Shown piece after piece: positions 38,741-50,202 of a stretch of 64,000 nucleotides of DNA. The position numbers and the translations under genes were made by a program. Source of the DNA: Pectinophora gossypiella (Eukaryota > Arthropoda > Insecta > Lepidoptera > Gelechiidae); NCBI RefSeq assembly GCF_024362695.1, contig NC_065423.1, positions 4,333,001 through 4,397,000 on the forward strand, written 5' to 3'. The stretch's first letter is position 1. The number at the start of each line of letters is the position of its first letter. The notes beneath the pieces are model-generated. The model was given only the letters and a program-made list of their open reading frames with translations. It made no database searches and was not told the DNA's origin.

Positions 38741-39246
38741 CGTATTTTATTCAACTAACTAGATAAGTAGATTGGTTCACGATTTCCCAAAACCTCGCCT
38801 GTGGTAAGATTGTGTAGCTAATGAAAGTTGGTTAATAATAGTCCTATTTATAAGAAGGCTGTTTATCTTTCGAGTGTTTGACACTCGATCTTTGGAGTAA
38901 ATACTCCAACAATCAGGAAATCCTGGTGTCATAACAATGATTATAATAGGTACTTATTATCAACCCCTGACGTTATCCCATTTTTCACGGGTTTTGCTCA
39001 CCTAACTTGAAGATTTGATTGACAGCTCCGGTATTTTACAGAAGTAACAGCTTATTAGATTTCCAAGCCGCAAACGGAACATCAGCCCAATACAGGTTAG
39101 ATATCACATACCTCTGAAACTCATTTCTCGGGAATGTGGGTTTTTCAAACATGCAATAAAAGAAAACAAATTCGAAAAACACTGGGCTCCACGTCCAATC
39201 CAGCCCCTGCTGGATTCGAACCTGCGACCTCACACTTGGCTATCAT

Positions 39247-39555
39247 TTTTTTTACATGATTTGCCGCAAATGGCATTAACTGCTTGGCCAGACAAATGGG
39301 GAGCGCTGAGGGCTCTCACCCGGTACAAAAATTAAGACAACAGGCCTGTGGGGTGCCCAGTTGGGCGCGAACCTCGGCACAGGGCGTGTTGTCTGAGAGG
39401 AAGAATATTTGAGAGAATTAATCGACACTAGTGGGTCGATAACGATAAGCGCTGAATGAGGGAAATCGTCGATCACGCGGGCGGGGTCAGTATCGGAGTT
39501 TTGAAGTGTTTGCTGGCGCGTGCTGATTGGTCGCCTCTATCGCTAGAGTAATCGG
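39247..39555 (-). mobile_element. Rep-A element, longest copy
   Basis: Runs from the 3' end (gatttgccgcaaatggcatt) through ggggagcgctgagggctctc, agacaacaggcctgtggggt and tcgacactagtgggtcgata to the 5' block (ggcggggtcagtatcggagt, tcgcctctatcgctagagta). No tRNA boxes were found, so it may be a LINE-derived SINE or a MITE. Confidence 0.8.
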
Positions 39556-39699
39556 ATACTTGTCTATCACTGTTCTACAACTTCTTGATAACCGCGACAA
39601 GCTGGACACCTCCATGGTAACTTAATATTATACATATAACGCCTTTACGCAATAGTATCATATATATCATAGAGCAACACGAGAGGGAGTAGATATACG

Positions 39700-39782
39700 C
39701 AATATAAACCTAGCTCAGCCGCTGGTGGGGAGCGGAGAGTTGCCGTTCTATACATAGTAAATTATTATTCCTTATTCTATGG
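39700..39782 (+). repeat. Rep-K fragment
   Basis: aaacctagctcagccgctgg, gagcggagagttgccgttct and attattccttattctatgg. The 3' half only. Confidence 0.65.
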
Positions 39783-40442
39783 CTCTAAAAAAACTAGTTG
39801 CAGTCGGCCTGTGCACTACAGTGAATCGTGCGTGGCTGAAACGACGTCCTTGAAAAATGACAACATTTTCGGTTTTATGGGATTTTTGCTGCCAAAGACC
39901 AAGTATTTGCTGCAAAAAGGGATCTGGCATAATTATACAGCATTCATGCGGGAAGCCAAATGGCGCAGAGAATCAAGGAGACTAATCACGTAATTCTAAC
40001 TTAAACTTTTTGAACACAACCTTACTTCAAAAAAGCTTCACCGTCTGGACTCGATTTGCCAAAACAATCAAATTGACACTGTGTTGACATAATTTGAAGT
40101 GAAATTTAATAAAATATTATCTACCAGTTATTAAGTATTCATATTATGCACATTTGTGTTAAACATCATGGTAGATTTGGGATACTTACATAAATCGGTA
40201 AGTATTTTTTTTATTTAATTAATACTATTACTATGACCAGCCCACTTGATTCCACTGCTAGCCAAAGGCCTTTCCACAACTCACGGTCCTGTGCGAGCTC
40301 CATCCAGTCCTTCCGATAACAGTTAAGATGATCACACCAGCTTTTTCGGGGTCTACCACAGGATCATCCTGATATCGCGGTATACTTAATAGGATACTTG
40401 ACAACCTAGTCAAATGAGATACTTTTTACGAAACTTCAAAAC

Positions 40443-40752
40443 GAAATGACAATGGGAATGGGCGAAAGTGGTCCAAGAACCTCCACTGATGAGACATATG
40501 TGATGAAAGCTTATGCTTTCCCTATGATTTTGGCAAAATTCTATTAGATTCTGTCCCGGGGTTCTTTTTCTATGGTCATGTTTGCCCTGGCTAAAAATGT
40601 GATAAAATACAGTGGGGGACTAAATTCGACTTAAGAACCCCGGGACAGGATCTGATAGAACTTAGTCAGAATCAATGGGAAAGCATAAGCTTTCATTACA
40701 TATAAGTCTCATCAGTGGAGGTTCTTGGACCACTTTCGCCCATTCTCATTTC
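40443..40752. mobile_element. Foldback element with 120-bp inverted arms
   Basis: The left arm (aatgggaatgggcgaaagtg, caagaacctccactgatgag, gaaagcttatgctttcccta, gtcccggggttctt) is mirrored at the right (aagaaccccgggac ... cactttcgcccattctcatt) around a loop of about 70 bp. Arm identity is high but with small differences, so it is not a recent assembly artefact. It is probably a MITE. Confidence 0.85.
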
Positions 40753-41231
40753 CTTTGGAGCTTGTATGGAAATACTGTCCTGACGTTATCAATAAAAACA
40801 GTCAAACGTTGTAAGTACTTAATTCATAAATAAAATTCGATTAAGTTGTAAAGTAAAACGAGATTGATTTTTGTACATCTTACGGCTTTTATTTCTAACT
40901 TAGCATTATTATAATTTATCTTTGACCAAGTCAAACACCATATTCGCGCCGCGCCATTCATTGTCCCGATTTCTGTGTGAACAGGTGCGTAATGTAACTT
41001 TCTTCTTTTAACTTTTGCATATTTTCCTCACCTTATGGTTGTCTGGAAGAGATTGCTTTTAGCGATAAGGCCGCCATTTGCCATGTACATAGTTAATAAA
41101 GTCTCTTTTGCAACTATTTTCTTTCATTTTTTTTGGTGCAATAAAGTAGGTATACTTATTTGTAATGTAATATCGAACGTTGCAAATATTCTCATATTGA
41201 TTGTGCTTATTTGTTCACTTTAGTTAAACGT

Positions 41232-41323
41232 ATCGGGTGAGAGCCTTCAGCGCTCCCCATTTGTCCGGCCAAGTAGTTAATGCCATCTGCGGCAAATCTA
41301 GAATAAGTCACGTAAAAAAAAAA
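41232..41323 (+). repeat. Rep-A 3' fragment
   Basis: gagccttcagcgctccccat, gccaagtagttaatgccatc and a terminal A-run. Confidence 0.8.
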
Positions 41324-42236
41324 ATGTTCACTTTAGTACCTGTGAAACAGTAGCGGCCTTAGGGCAATCAACCAAGACTGGTTCGCCCTGGCCGCAAATA
41401 AAAACTTCGAATTAGATTGCGGCCATATAAAACTCATACCGGGTAGCCGTAAACAACATTTTTAAAAGATTTAATTACTTAGGTAAATTTCGGTGGCCAT
41501 AAACTAAGTGAAAATGTTTGTATTTTAAGGGGCTGAGGGGTGCTACTTGAGGTAAAATAAATAATTCGCACCACATAAATATTTTGCTAGGGCCGCCACT
41601 GCTATGAAATTACTATGTTGTGAATCTAGAGTGTTTGCTAATCGTTGCCTTGGCAACCAAGACGCTATCCTCGGCAAACAATCGATTCAAGATAGCTATA
41701 CATTATACATTACAACAGTTAGGTAGGCGTTACACATTAATGAACCTTAAGGAAGTACATAGTAGGTATAATACCTACTGAGAAAAGAGGTCGTGATATT
41801 TGGTTTATACTTAGGTCAGGGCATTCGCCTGCTACAGTTTACAAATAAGTAACTTAGTCTAGTAAAGTATCACCTTTATTTGGCCCATTGTAAAATATAC
41901 CCTATTTACATCATAAATAGCCTAATACATCATCTTTTGAGAACTAAAGCCATGATATTTGACGTAATATAAGGCCGCCTGTTGTGCTTTTCTGTATATG
42001 CTGTCCTTATCTCTGTATTTTGTGTCCGTTGTGCTCAATAAAGTATACGTATTGTCTATCTATCTATCTAATATATTTACGTACACTCTATGCCCCTTCT
42101 CTAGTTGGTTGAGGTCTGTGCCTAGCAGTGGGACGTATGTAGGAGATAATCACGGAATAGAAGAAATGAGTTTCTTCCATTGGCTATAATTATCTTATGT
42201 ATACGTGCCATTATTGGGCTTTAACTTCCCATTAAC

Positions 42237-42486
42237 GGCCTCCGTGGTCCAGTGGTTTGAGCGTTCGGGTCACGATTATTACAGGCTGATCACATGATTG
42301 TCCGAAAGTAAGATGATCCGTTCTTCGGAAGGCACGTTAAGGTTGGCCCCGGTTGCTACCTACTGATGCCAGTTAGTAGTCGTTACATGAGCCATGTCAG
42401 GGGTCTTTGGCGGTTCAATGGTAACCCTGACACCAGGGTTGATAGCGTTGGTAATCCACCACACAACCCACACGATAGAAGAAGAT
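42237..42486 (+). mobile_element. Rep-B SINE, near full length
   Basis: cggcctccgtggtccagtgg (A-box region), a decayed B-box, core (ttcttcggaaggcacgttaa), gtagtcgttacatgagccat and a gaagaag end. Preceded by a Rep-C tail at 42095-42145. Confidence 0.82.
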
Positions 42487-42547
42487 TGGGCTTTGGGCAT
42501 GCCTACCCTCAAACAACTAGGATACTCCATGAGTCTACCCTTTTGCG

Positions 42548-42670
42548 GGTGTTCCCAGAATTTCACGGCTTAGGGCGTCGCCTGAGAGAATTATACTTTA
42601 GAGAATCGGCCCCTGGTGAATAGCGATAAGCGCTGAAAGAGTGAATGCGTCGACCACTCCGGCGGGATTA
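42548..42670 (-). repeat. Rep-A 5'-side fragment
   Basis: ggcgtcgcctgagagaatta and gaatagcgataagcgctgaa match the 5' side of Rep-A. Confidence 0.6.
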
Positions 42671-43005
42671 TTTAAAACGCTGGGTCGATTTTGGTGATGA
42701 AAGTTGTGTTTTAGTAACTTGTGGTCCAGCCTATTCCGATCGGGATAGTGGACGTAAGTTATGTTTGTACAAAAACGAGCGATTATCGATTAGACACTAT
42801 TTTAAAAAAAGGTACCATTAAGTTAATTTCCTCTTTTAATTAAAGTGGTTTTCCAATATACGTTTAATTTTATCCACCACGCTATGTGTGATAAGATACG
42901 AAGAGATAGAAAGTACTCAAGTCGAGTAGTATAGGTTCGATATAGTGATACTCGTATCTGTTATGGCATTACACTATTTAATCCTACTTTAATGCTTAGA
43001 TAGAT

Positions 43006-43265
43006 GATTCAAATTCAAATTCAAAAATATCTTTATTCAGTAGGTAACATAGTTACACTTTGAATCGTCAATTTTTACATAACGAACGTCTCATCCGCCT
43101 AAAACTACTGCAGCTTCTCACAATCTGTATAGCCGGGGAAAAGAAGCTGCAAGAAAAACCTCGGCACAGGGCCCTAGACGTTCTTTAAAAAAATAAAAAT
43201 AAACATAAAATATTGATATACAATTGAGTAATTTAGCTGCCTAATATCAGTTCTCAGACAGTTAA
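43006..43265 (+). repeat. Rep-F repeat, copy 2
   Basis: tcaaattcaaaaatatcttt, attcagtaggtaacatagtt, taacgaacgtctcatccgcc, caagaaaaacctcggcacag and ggctgcctaatatcagttc. Confidence 0.8.
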
Positions 43266-43399
43266 TCCCATGCATTCATATTCCTTTGTATTGCAACTCC
43301 ATAATATAATCTAAAATATTTCCAAAAAACTCAAAAGTGACATAACACTGCGCTCACGAGTCAAAGCCCATAAGCACATCAATCGCACAATAAACTACT

Positions 43400-43497
43400 T
43401 AAAAAAATACCCACACCTCACCGAGCTTTCTGTTAACCAATCTGATAGGTGGTGAGCCATATCGCCGTTTAAACGTGGAGCCAACTGTGTTAGGGAA
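43400..43497. repeat. Rep-L fragment
   Basis: ataccc acacctcaccgagc and gagccaactgtgttaggg match Rep-L at 18153-18312. Confidence 0.6.
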
Positions 43498-44465
43498 AAC
43501 TTAAGGTAAATTAATAACTCATTGGTGCAAGTCGAAAAGTCATAAGAATATAATGTTATTACGGTAACAGTACCATATACATCTATTTGCAATAATCACT
43601 TCGACCAACGCGCAATAAAACGATCTATGAACTGACTTGAGCCAATCTTTACAAGTCTACGATTCTTTTAATAATTAGGACCCTCTACGCTGTGCTACGG
43701 AATAGCTACGGAGCTACAAAAAATACCGAAATGCTTCAGTAGCGAGGAGGCCGCGTAGCAAGCCGCACGCTACGACGGCGTTACGAGAAAAATATTTGTT
43801 TTAATTTTATACTTTATCAGGTGTTTTATATGTCTATTTCATCAATTGTAAGTCTACATTTTATTCATTAATCATCTTTCAGTTGCTAAGTGTATCGATA
43901 AACAACCTTGTTTACGAAGTTAAGTAGGTACTTATTTGTTTACATTTTGCTAGGTACATACCAGAAGTTTCGTTCATATCTAAAATTACTTTTATTCCTT
44001 TTTTGTGCTGGTTTACGTCTATTATAAGAATGAATGACAAGAATTATTTTTATCATTTTTTAAATAAATACTATTAACACTTTTGGGTACAAATTTTACT
44101 TATTTTTTCGATTGAAATAAATTTAATAATTATTGTAAGTAAGTATCGGAACTTTTATCGAATGATTTTTTACTTTTTTCGAGTTTTAAGGATTCCTGAA
44201 AATAGAAATACTTACCTAAAATTTTAAAAACCTTTCCAAATCCTCACGCCCGCCAATACCAAAATATTCACCTTAAATTCCTCAGTTTAACAGGTCTCAT
44301 TGCAAAGTTAAATGCTTGCGTGACAAGTCAGTATTTCCCCCAGTCGTTGTTTGCCGAAACTTAGGTACCAAAAGCGTTCCCCACCTGTCCGGTCAAATAG
44401 TGGCCCCAGGCAGAAAAACATGTCTCACGGGTTATCGGGACTGTTTCGGGAGCGGAATATATTCT

Positions 44466-44620
44466 CAGAATGTTTCATACAATGAGGGATTTTCCAGGTT
44501 ACGATCCCTAAAAAACTGTAGGTACTTAGGTGTATAAGTAGTTTAGATGAGTCTTTGCTTAACCTTCTAATTTCATGGATAACAGACATATGCATCTTTT
44601 ATCTTTGTTTTTGGGTATAA
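44466..44620 (+). repeat. Rep-I/J repeat
   Basis: gagggattttccaggttacg, then cttctaatttcatggataac and agacatatgcatcttttatc. The same order, in part reversed, is at 48596-48735 and 49812-49925. Confidence 0.6.
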
Positions 44621-44791
44621 TTTATTACTTTGCGGTGCCCACTGCGCGCACCAACCTCGGCAGATGCGCTCCAGTAGCGCGCGCACTAAAGACCATTAAT
44701 ACTATCTCCGTACTCCACACTGACATCGATCTATTTACGTGTTCGTTAATGAAATTCACAGACTTAGTTATAAAACTCTTGAGTTTATAAT

Positions 44792-45163
44792 GGTGCTAAT
44801 TCCTGTAAATACCATCTAATTTAATTTTAAGTTATATCTGTCATTTTCTTATCCGCCGAAAAGGAAAGGGACGGGTAATCGACAAGCATAAAATTTATGG
44901 AACACACGTCAATTTTAAGCACAAATCTAAACCAACCGTCTAAAAATTTTCCGTCAATTACCCGACACAGTTAAGTACACAGCACGTCAAACGGATTGCA
45001 TACCAGCGACGTACCTTTTGATTCGCCCGGGTTATTCATTCATTTACTCATTCTTTCTAAAATTAAGAGTTGTGAATCATCCGTCCCTTTCCTTTTCGAC
45101 GGATATGAAAATGACGGATATAACTTAAAATAAAATTAGGCGGTGTCTGCAGGAATCGGGGCC
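44792..45163 (-). mobile_element. MITE-E copy, 372 bp
   Basis: ggtgctaattcctgtaaata at the left, caggaatcggggcc at the right, with the longer interior as in 28693-29054. The flanks aat/tat differ by one base. Confidence 0.85.
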
Positions 45164-45506
45164 TATATTTAAGTAAAATTGCATTACATAGTCGAATTGG
45201 GATTGCCTGTAATGACTATGTAAATTGTGAATAAATAAATAAACCTTTGTTATTTATACCCAGGAACAACACATCTTCCACATATGCTTAGGTAGCAACA
45301 TAATTGTATACGTATCTGATCCAAATATCAAGCAACAATTATTTTTATATACGCCTCTGCAATTTCATTTTATTTTTGTATAATAATGTAACCCGAGCAA
45401 TAAGAAAATATGTAATTATCACGAAAAATCTGAACAGCTCCATCTATATTGTTTTTGGGGAACGTAGCGTGGAAAGTCCCATATTGGGTAAGTAATTTGA
45501 TAATTT

Positions 45507-46089
45507 CCTAGGTTAAAGATAAATTATGAAATTCAGGTTATTAAATAAAGAGATTACAAATGGATTAGAAAGGGTTACAAATGAGGAAGTGCTAGTAAGA
45601 GTAAGGGAAAAGAGACAAATACTGAGAATTATTGAGGACAGAAGAGGCAAGATGATTGGACACCTAATAAGACACGACGAATTCATTAAAAACATCATAG
45701 AAGGAAAGCTAGAAGGAAAGAGAGGAAGGGGAAGACCAAGAAGAGCTTTATATGGAACAGATTAAAGAAAAGGTTAACGTCGTGTCTTATAGGGAAGTCA
45801 AGGAATTGGCCTTTGATAGACTGGAATGGAAAATGCTACACCGACAAGAGCGTGGCTCTTAAATTGATGATGATGAAATAAAGAGATCTAAAAGTGACAA
45901 TAAACATTTTCTTTTTTCTATTTAACTTAATATAATATGAATTTTAATAAAGGAAAATGTAATAAATAAGTGCAACATTTTGTCGCTTTTTTCTATGACG
46001 TCACAGGTTGCTTTTCCATACAAATTCCATAGTAATTTCGTGTTTTGACGTTTAGTAAAAAGTAACTGAATTTACTAGTTGGAAACTAG
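45507..46089 (+). mobile_element. Rep-H copy split by a LINE insertion
   Basis: The left part begins cctaggttaaagataaatta; the right part (tctatgacgtcacaggttgc ... actagttggaaactag) follows the LINE. Removing 45555-45887 restores a continuous Rep-H. Confidence 0.75.
45555..45875 (+). pseudogene. 5'-truncated RTE-like LINE with 12-bp target duplication
   Basis: aaataaagagat is present at both 45543-45554 and 45876-45887. Inside, one frame gives GHLIRHDEFIKNIIEGKLEG and GRGRPRRALY; a frameshift at about 45747 moves to MEQIKEKVNVVSYREVKELA and the end MLHRQERGS, then a (GAT)n tail. It is a dead copy made by target-primed insertion. Confidence 0.88.
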
Positions 46090-46128
46090 CCTATTCCCGT
46101 TTCAGTAGTCCGGCGAGTAGGTGGCGAG

Positions 46129-46292
46129 TACGGTCACGAGTACTAATATCTATACACGTAAGTACTAATATCTATAAACCATGTCACATTAACTTTTTTG
46201 ACAAATTAAACCGTAGGTCTCATTAAATGTCAAATATGATAGTGCGATAGGGTTCTAAAGTGGGTACATACATGACATTGCTCATGACTGTA
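46129..46292 (+). mobile_element. Mariner-like MITE, copy 3
   Basis: tacggtcacgagtactaata ... ctcatgactgta, with a small internal duplication of 'gtactaatatctata'. Confidence 0.78.
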
Positions 46293-47162
46293 CCATACGA
46301 AGAAAACCTACGCGCTATAAAAATGCTCGGATCTCTCTCGGTACCGCCTTGGTATGCATTGGCCTTTATTTGAGTCCCACGGCAGGTCATTATAGTAAAT
46401 TAGTAATACTTAAGTAATATAAAATCCTTTAATATTATTACGCGTTTCATTTGCAACTTCATTTCTTTTCATATTTTTTTTTATTGTTGTTATTTCCGAT
46501 GTTTGTCCTTGTAGAACGTTTAATTAATTGGGTCATCGATTTTTGTACATTTTCGTAATGCAGTCATGTTAATGATACCAAAATAGCTTGCGGTATTTTG
46601 TATTGTTCCATAAATAGTTACTTTCGAAATCGGCTATAGTGTTTCTAAATTACGACGCCTATTCGTGTAGCTATTGTTTTTCATATAATTATGACATATA
46701 TATAGAGTTATATTAACTTGTCTAGGCTAATTATACGAACTTAATCATCGTCCATTGTAAGTAGACCCGTCAAACACCCGGTCGCGCGCTATTCTACGCG
46801 TGCGATCAGCTTACACTGGGCGATGATCAAGTTTATAGAACTATCCAGTATAAGTAGGTCGGATCCGCGTCGGACTCCCGCAAATTTTAGCGTATGCGCT
46901 GACTCGCTATTCTGGTGAAAGGATTATCCAAGCTTGCAAAAGTGTGCAAATAGGCAAATAAATAGGGTATCCCTAGATTACAAAATAATCTGGATAGGTA
47001 GGTACCTACTTGGATGTCCATTTTACCCAGCTAGATTTTTAATTCTGTTTATTCGCAGCTGAATACTGCCGATTACCTAAATAAAAGTGCGTATATGTAT
47101 TCGCACTCGAGTCCTGCCGGACAATAGGTAGCTTATTGCAAATAATTTTATATACATGCATC

Positions 47163-47262
47163 CATACATACATAAACTCACGCCTGTTTCCCACCGGGGT
47201 AAGGAGAGACTATAGAATTCCATTTGCTTCGATCCTGACACACTTCAACTGCTTCCTCTTAT
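47163..47262 (-). repeat. LINE 3' end (as at 10858)
   Basis: cataaactcacgcctgtttc, accggggtaaggagagacta and cttcgatcctgacacacttc match the 3' end at 10846-10925. Confidence 0.7.
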
Positions 47263-47405
47263 CTTCTTCTTCTCTTGATTTCGCTTATCGCTCATCGCTC
47301 ATCGTTCGTTTCGCTTTTGTTCGATTTTATAATAGTAATGATAATAATAGTACTTATAGACGCTACCGTCTCTGGTAGAAAGAATCGTCCATATTGAGAT
47401 GTACT

Positions 47406-47549
47406 TACAGTCATGAGTAATATCATGTACCCGCTTTAGAACCCTGTCGCACTTACATATTTGACATTTAATGAGACTTACGATTTAATTTGTCAAAAAA
47501 GTTAATGTGACATGGTATCAAAGTGTATGCATTAGTGCTCGTGACCGTA
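47406..47549 (-). mobile_element. Mariner-like MITE, copy 4
   Basis: tacagtcatgagtaatatca at the left and tgctcgtgaccgta at the right; the interior matches the other copies. Confidence 0.8.
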
Positions 47550-47942
47550 CTTGTATATCTTTTTAATTTCAAAATTTTACAAAACTACCTGCCGGTAGAA
47601 GCGGATAATTATTATTAAATACTTTCCTTTTTACGAATTATTATTTAGTCATTGTTCTGACTAACAAAATGTGAATCATGAATTTGTGACGGCGGTACCT
47701 GCCAACCTACCTACAGTAATTTGCTCTTCAATACAGTCTGTGAACGGACCAGTTGAGGCTTAATTTAAAAGCAATTTACCGAGAATTCAAATTCATTTGG
47801 TTTTCTTTGTAATCGCTTTGTGTGCGGCAATAAGATTCATTGTAATGCTCCTATTTACTTTGTCATTTAATGGATGTCAGACAAGTAGCTCAACTGGCAG
47901 TTGCTGCCCTAATATAAATATAATAAACTGTATGAAAACCTC

Positions 47943-48121
47943 GGCTTCAGAAGGCACGTTAAGCCGTTGGTCCCGACTGCATTAGCAGTCGTTAATAACC
48001 ACCAATCCGCACTGAGCCCGCGAGATGGTTTAAGGCCCGATCTCCCTATCCATCCATAGGTAAGGCCCGTGCCCCAGCAGTAGGGACGATAATGGGCTGG
48101 TGATGTGATGATGATGACAAC
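47943..48121 (+). mobile_element. Rep-D SINE, 5' truncated
   Basis: The core (cttcagaaggcacgttaagc), gcattagcagtcgttaataa, gatctccctatccatccata and a (GAT)n-like tail. The tRNA/5S head is absent. Confidence 0.78.
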
Positions 48122-48244
48122 CTCAGAGAAATTATAGAAGGGATATGCCTTTAGGGTAGCTTTACACTGAATGTATTCTAACACTTTTAGGGGAGGACAC
48201 ATTACACATTTACCTACTCACTGCCGCACACTTATAAGATAAAA

Positions 48245-48425
48245 TTCTAATTCAAATTCCAATTCAAAAATATGTTTATTCAGTAGGTAACATAGTTACA
48301 CTTTGAATCGTCAATTTTTGCATAACGAACGTCTCATCCGCCTAAAGCTACTGCAGCTTCTCACAACCTGTATAGCCGAGGAAAAGAGGTTGCAAGAAAA
48401 TCCTCGGCACAGAGCCCTAGACGTT
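48245..48425 (+). repeat. Rep-F repeat, copy 3
   Basis: attcaaaaatatgtttattc, cgaacgtctcatccgcctaa and gaaaatcctcggcacagagc. Confidence 0.78.
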
Positions 48426-48595
48426 CAAATCTATATGATGAAAATAATCGTTGCTTGATATTTGGATCACAGTATGTAGAGAATTATGTCGCTACCTATA
48501 TAGGTTGTAGCGACATAATTGGTGCACTTTATTTTGATCATAATAATAATGGGTGGAAGTTGTAATTGCACCTTGGTGTACCTAATAAAAAGGGG

Positions 48596-48735
48596 TCAGC
48601 ATTTATATCCAAAAACAAAGACAAAAGATGCATATTATGTCTGTTATCCATAAAATTAGAAGTTTAAACGAAGAAAAAACTTAACAACGCCGTCTATCGT
48701 GTTTTTGGGGAACATTGGACAGTCCCTCATTCCGA
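48596..48735 (-). repeat. Rep-I/J repeat
   Basis: ccaaaaacaaagacaaaaga, tgcatattatgtctgttatc and gccgtctatcgtgtttttgg. Reverse of 44466-44620. Confidence 0.6.
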
Positions 48736-49053
48736 ATGCAGACACTTCAAATGTGGGTGTTATCTGTGTATTTTGGAAAATCGATGAGTCTACGCCCCGC
48801 ACGTTAGGTAAACTAATTGTCAGTTCCTGTCAAGGCAATCTAGATATTTCCAAATGTGGGTCGTGCACGGTATGGAGGTGGAATCGATTTGTTCACACCT
48901 ATAAACACTTTATTGTAACAGTTGAAATTGTCTGGAGGGAATTAATTTAAATTACTTAGATAATAAAAAGACGCATATTTCTTTTCTGACTTGTTAGTAC
49001 ACAAACAAATTTGCATGCCTTTATTATGGCTAGATGCTGTAGTTACTTAAGAC

Positions 49054-49279
49054 TCCCTCAATCAGTGCTTATCGCTATCGACCCACTAGGGTCGATTAAT
49101 TCTGTCAAATATTCTTCCTCTCAAACGACGCCCTGAGCCGAGGTTCGCGCCCAACTGGGCACCCTCAGGCCTGTTGTCTTAAACATTGTACCGGGTGAGA
49201 GCCTTCAGCGCTCCCCATTTAGCCGGCCAAGTAGTTAATGCCATTTGCGGCAAATCTACAATAAGTCACGTCAAAAATA
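49054..49279 (+). mobile_element. Rep-A element
   Basis: gcttatcgctatcgacccac, attcttcctctcaaacgacg, ttcgcgcccaactgggcacc, gagccttcagcgctccccat, gcggcaaatctacaataagt and a short A-run. Confidence 0.82.
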
Positions 49280-49361
49280 ATGTAGGTACTTATGTATTAT
49301 TTATTGCTACCACCTAACATACCATATTTGTGTAATAAATGATTTGATTGATTGATTGATA

Positions 49362-49446
49362 TACTTAGACGACAATATGGCTCACTACCTATCGCGTTGA
49401 TCGAACAGAAAGCTCGGTGTGGTGTGGGTATAGTTCATCTTGCAAT
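49362..49446. repeat. Rep-L fragment, reverse
   Basis: atggctcactacctatcgcg and gaaagctcggtgtggtgtgg, the reverse of 43400-43497. Confidence 0.6.
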
Positions 49447-49811
49447 GAAAAAAAATAATGAAAGAATATACTTGTGAGCTCATATTTTGTAATTTTTGAC
49501 ATATAAAATCAACAGGGGTAACATTATCGATCGATTCAATACATTTACGCAATCGATAACTTTATCTGCCACGTGATTTTGTTCGTATTTTGACAGAACT
49601 ACATGACTTATTTGGGTTCACAGTTTGCACCAATCGACAAAACAACATAATTATATCGTCAGAATCAGGTCCTACAGGACGCGAATGCCTGTAACAAAAA
49701 ACCTTGTAACGTATAAATAAAGACTGTAACGGTGTGAGATAGTGACCCCAGGCCGCACCACCATTGTGAATTAATGTCGCCCCAGTTATTCCATCAGTTC
49801 AGTGTATCAAT

Positions 49812-49925
49812 GACGAACTTTCTACGTTCCCCAAAAAAAAAGATGACGCTGTAAAAAAACCTTCATTCAACCTTCTAATTTCAAAAACAGACATATGCAT
49901 CTTTTGTTTTTGGGTATAAATAATG
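49812..49925 (+). repeat. Rep-I/J repeat
   Basis: ctacgttccccaaaaaaaaa, cttctaatttcaaaaacaga and catatgcatcttttgttttt. Confidence 0.6.
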
Positions 49926-50045
49926 ACCCCTTTTATTACACCCAGGCGCAATTTATTTTAATATTTTTAATTCAATTTGACTGTTGTAAAACCAAATTGA
50001 TTTTTTGTTCGCTAGAATAGGCAGTAAGTATTCTGTCTGGAATAT

Positions 50046-50133
50046 GCTGTATGCTCCATACCCTCTCCGGTTGATTGAGAGGAGGCCTGTGCCCAGCAGT
50101 GGGACGTATATAGGCTATTTATGTTATGTTATG
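50046..50133 (+). repeat. Rep-C SINE tail
   Basis: gctccataccctctccggtt, gaggcctgtgcccagcagtg and gggacgtatataggctattt. It lies about 70 bp upstream of the ARMC2 start codon. Confidence 0.78.
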
Positions 50134-50202
50134 TTATTCTGTCTAGAAACCCCATGTTTGATCGTCAACCTAATGCTATTGTTTGATTTGACAGAAGGGA
50201 GT

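Larger units (their letters stand above)
38741..50202. other. 11.5-kb repeat-rich intergenic region
   Basis: No host gene was recognised on either strand. The identifiable content is SINEs (Rep-A, B, D), Rep-F, Rep-K, Rep-L, MITEs and LINE ends, listed separately. Stretches with nothing recognisable: 41330-42060, 43500-44460, 46300-47160 and 47550-47940. Confidence 0.6.
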
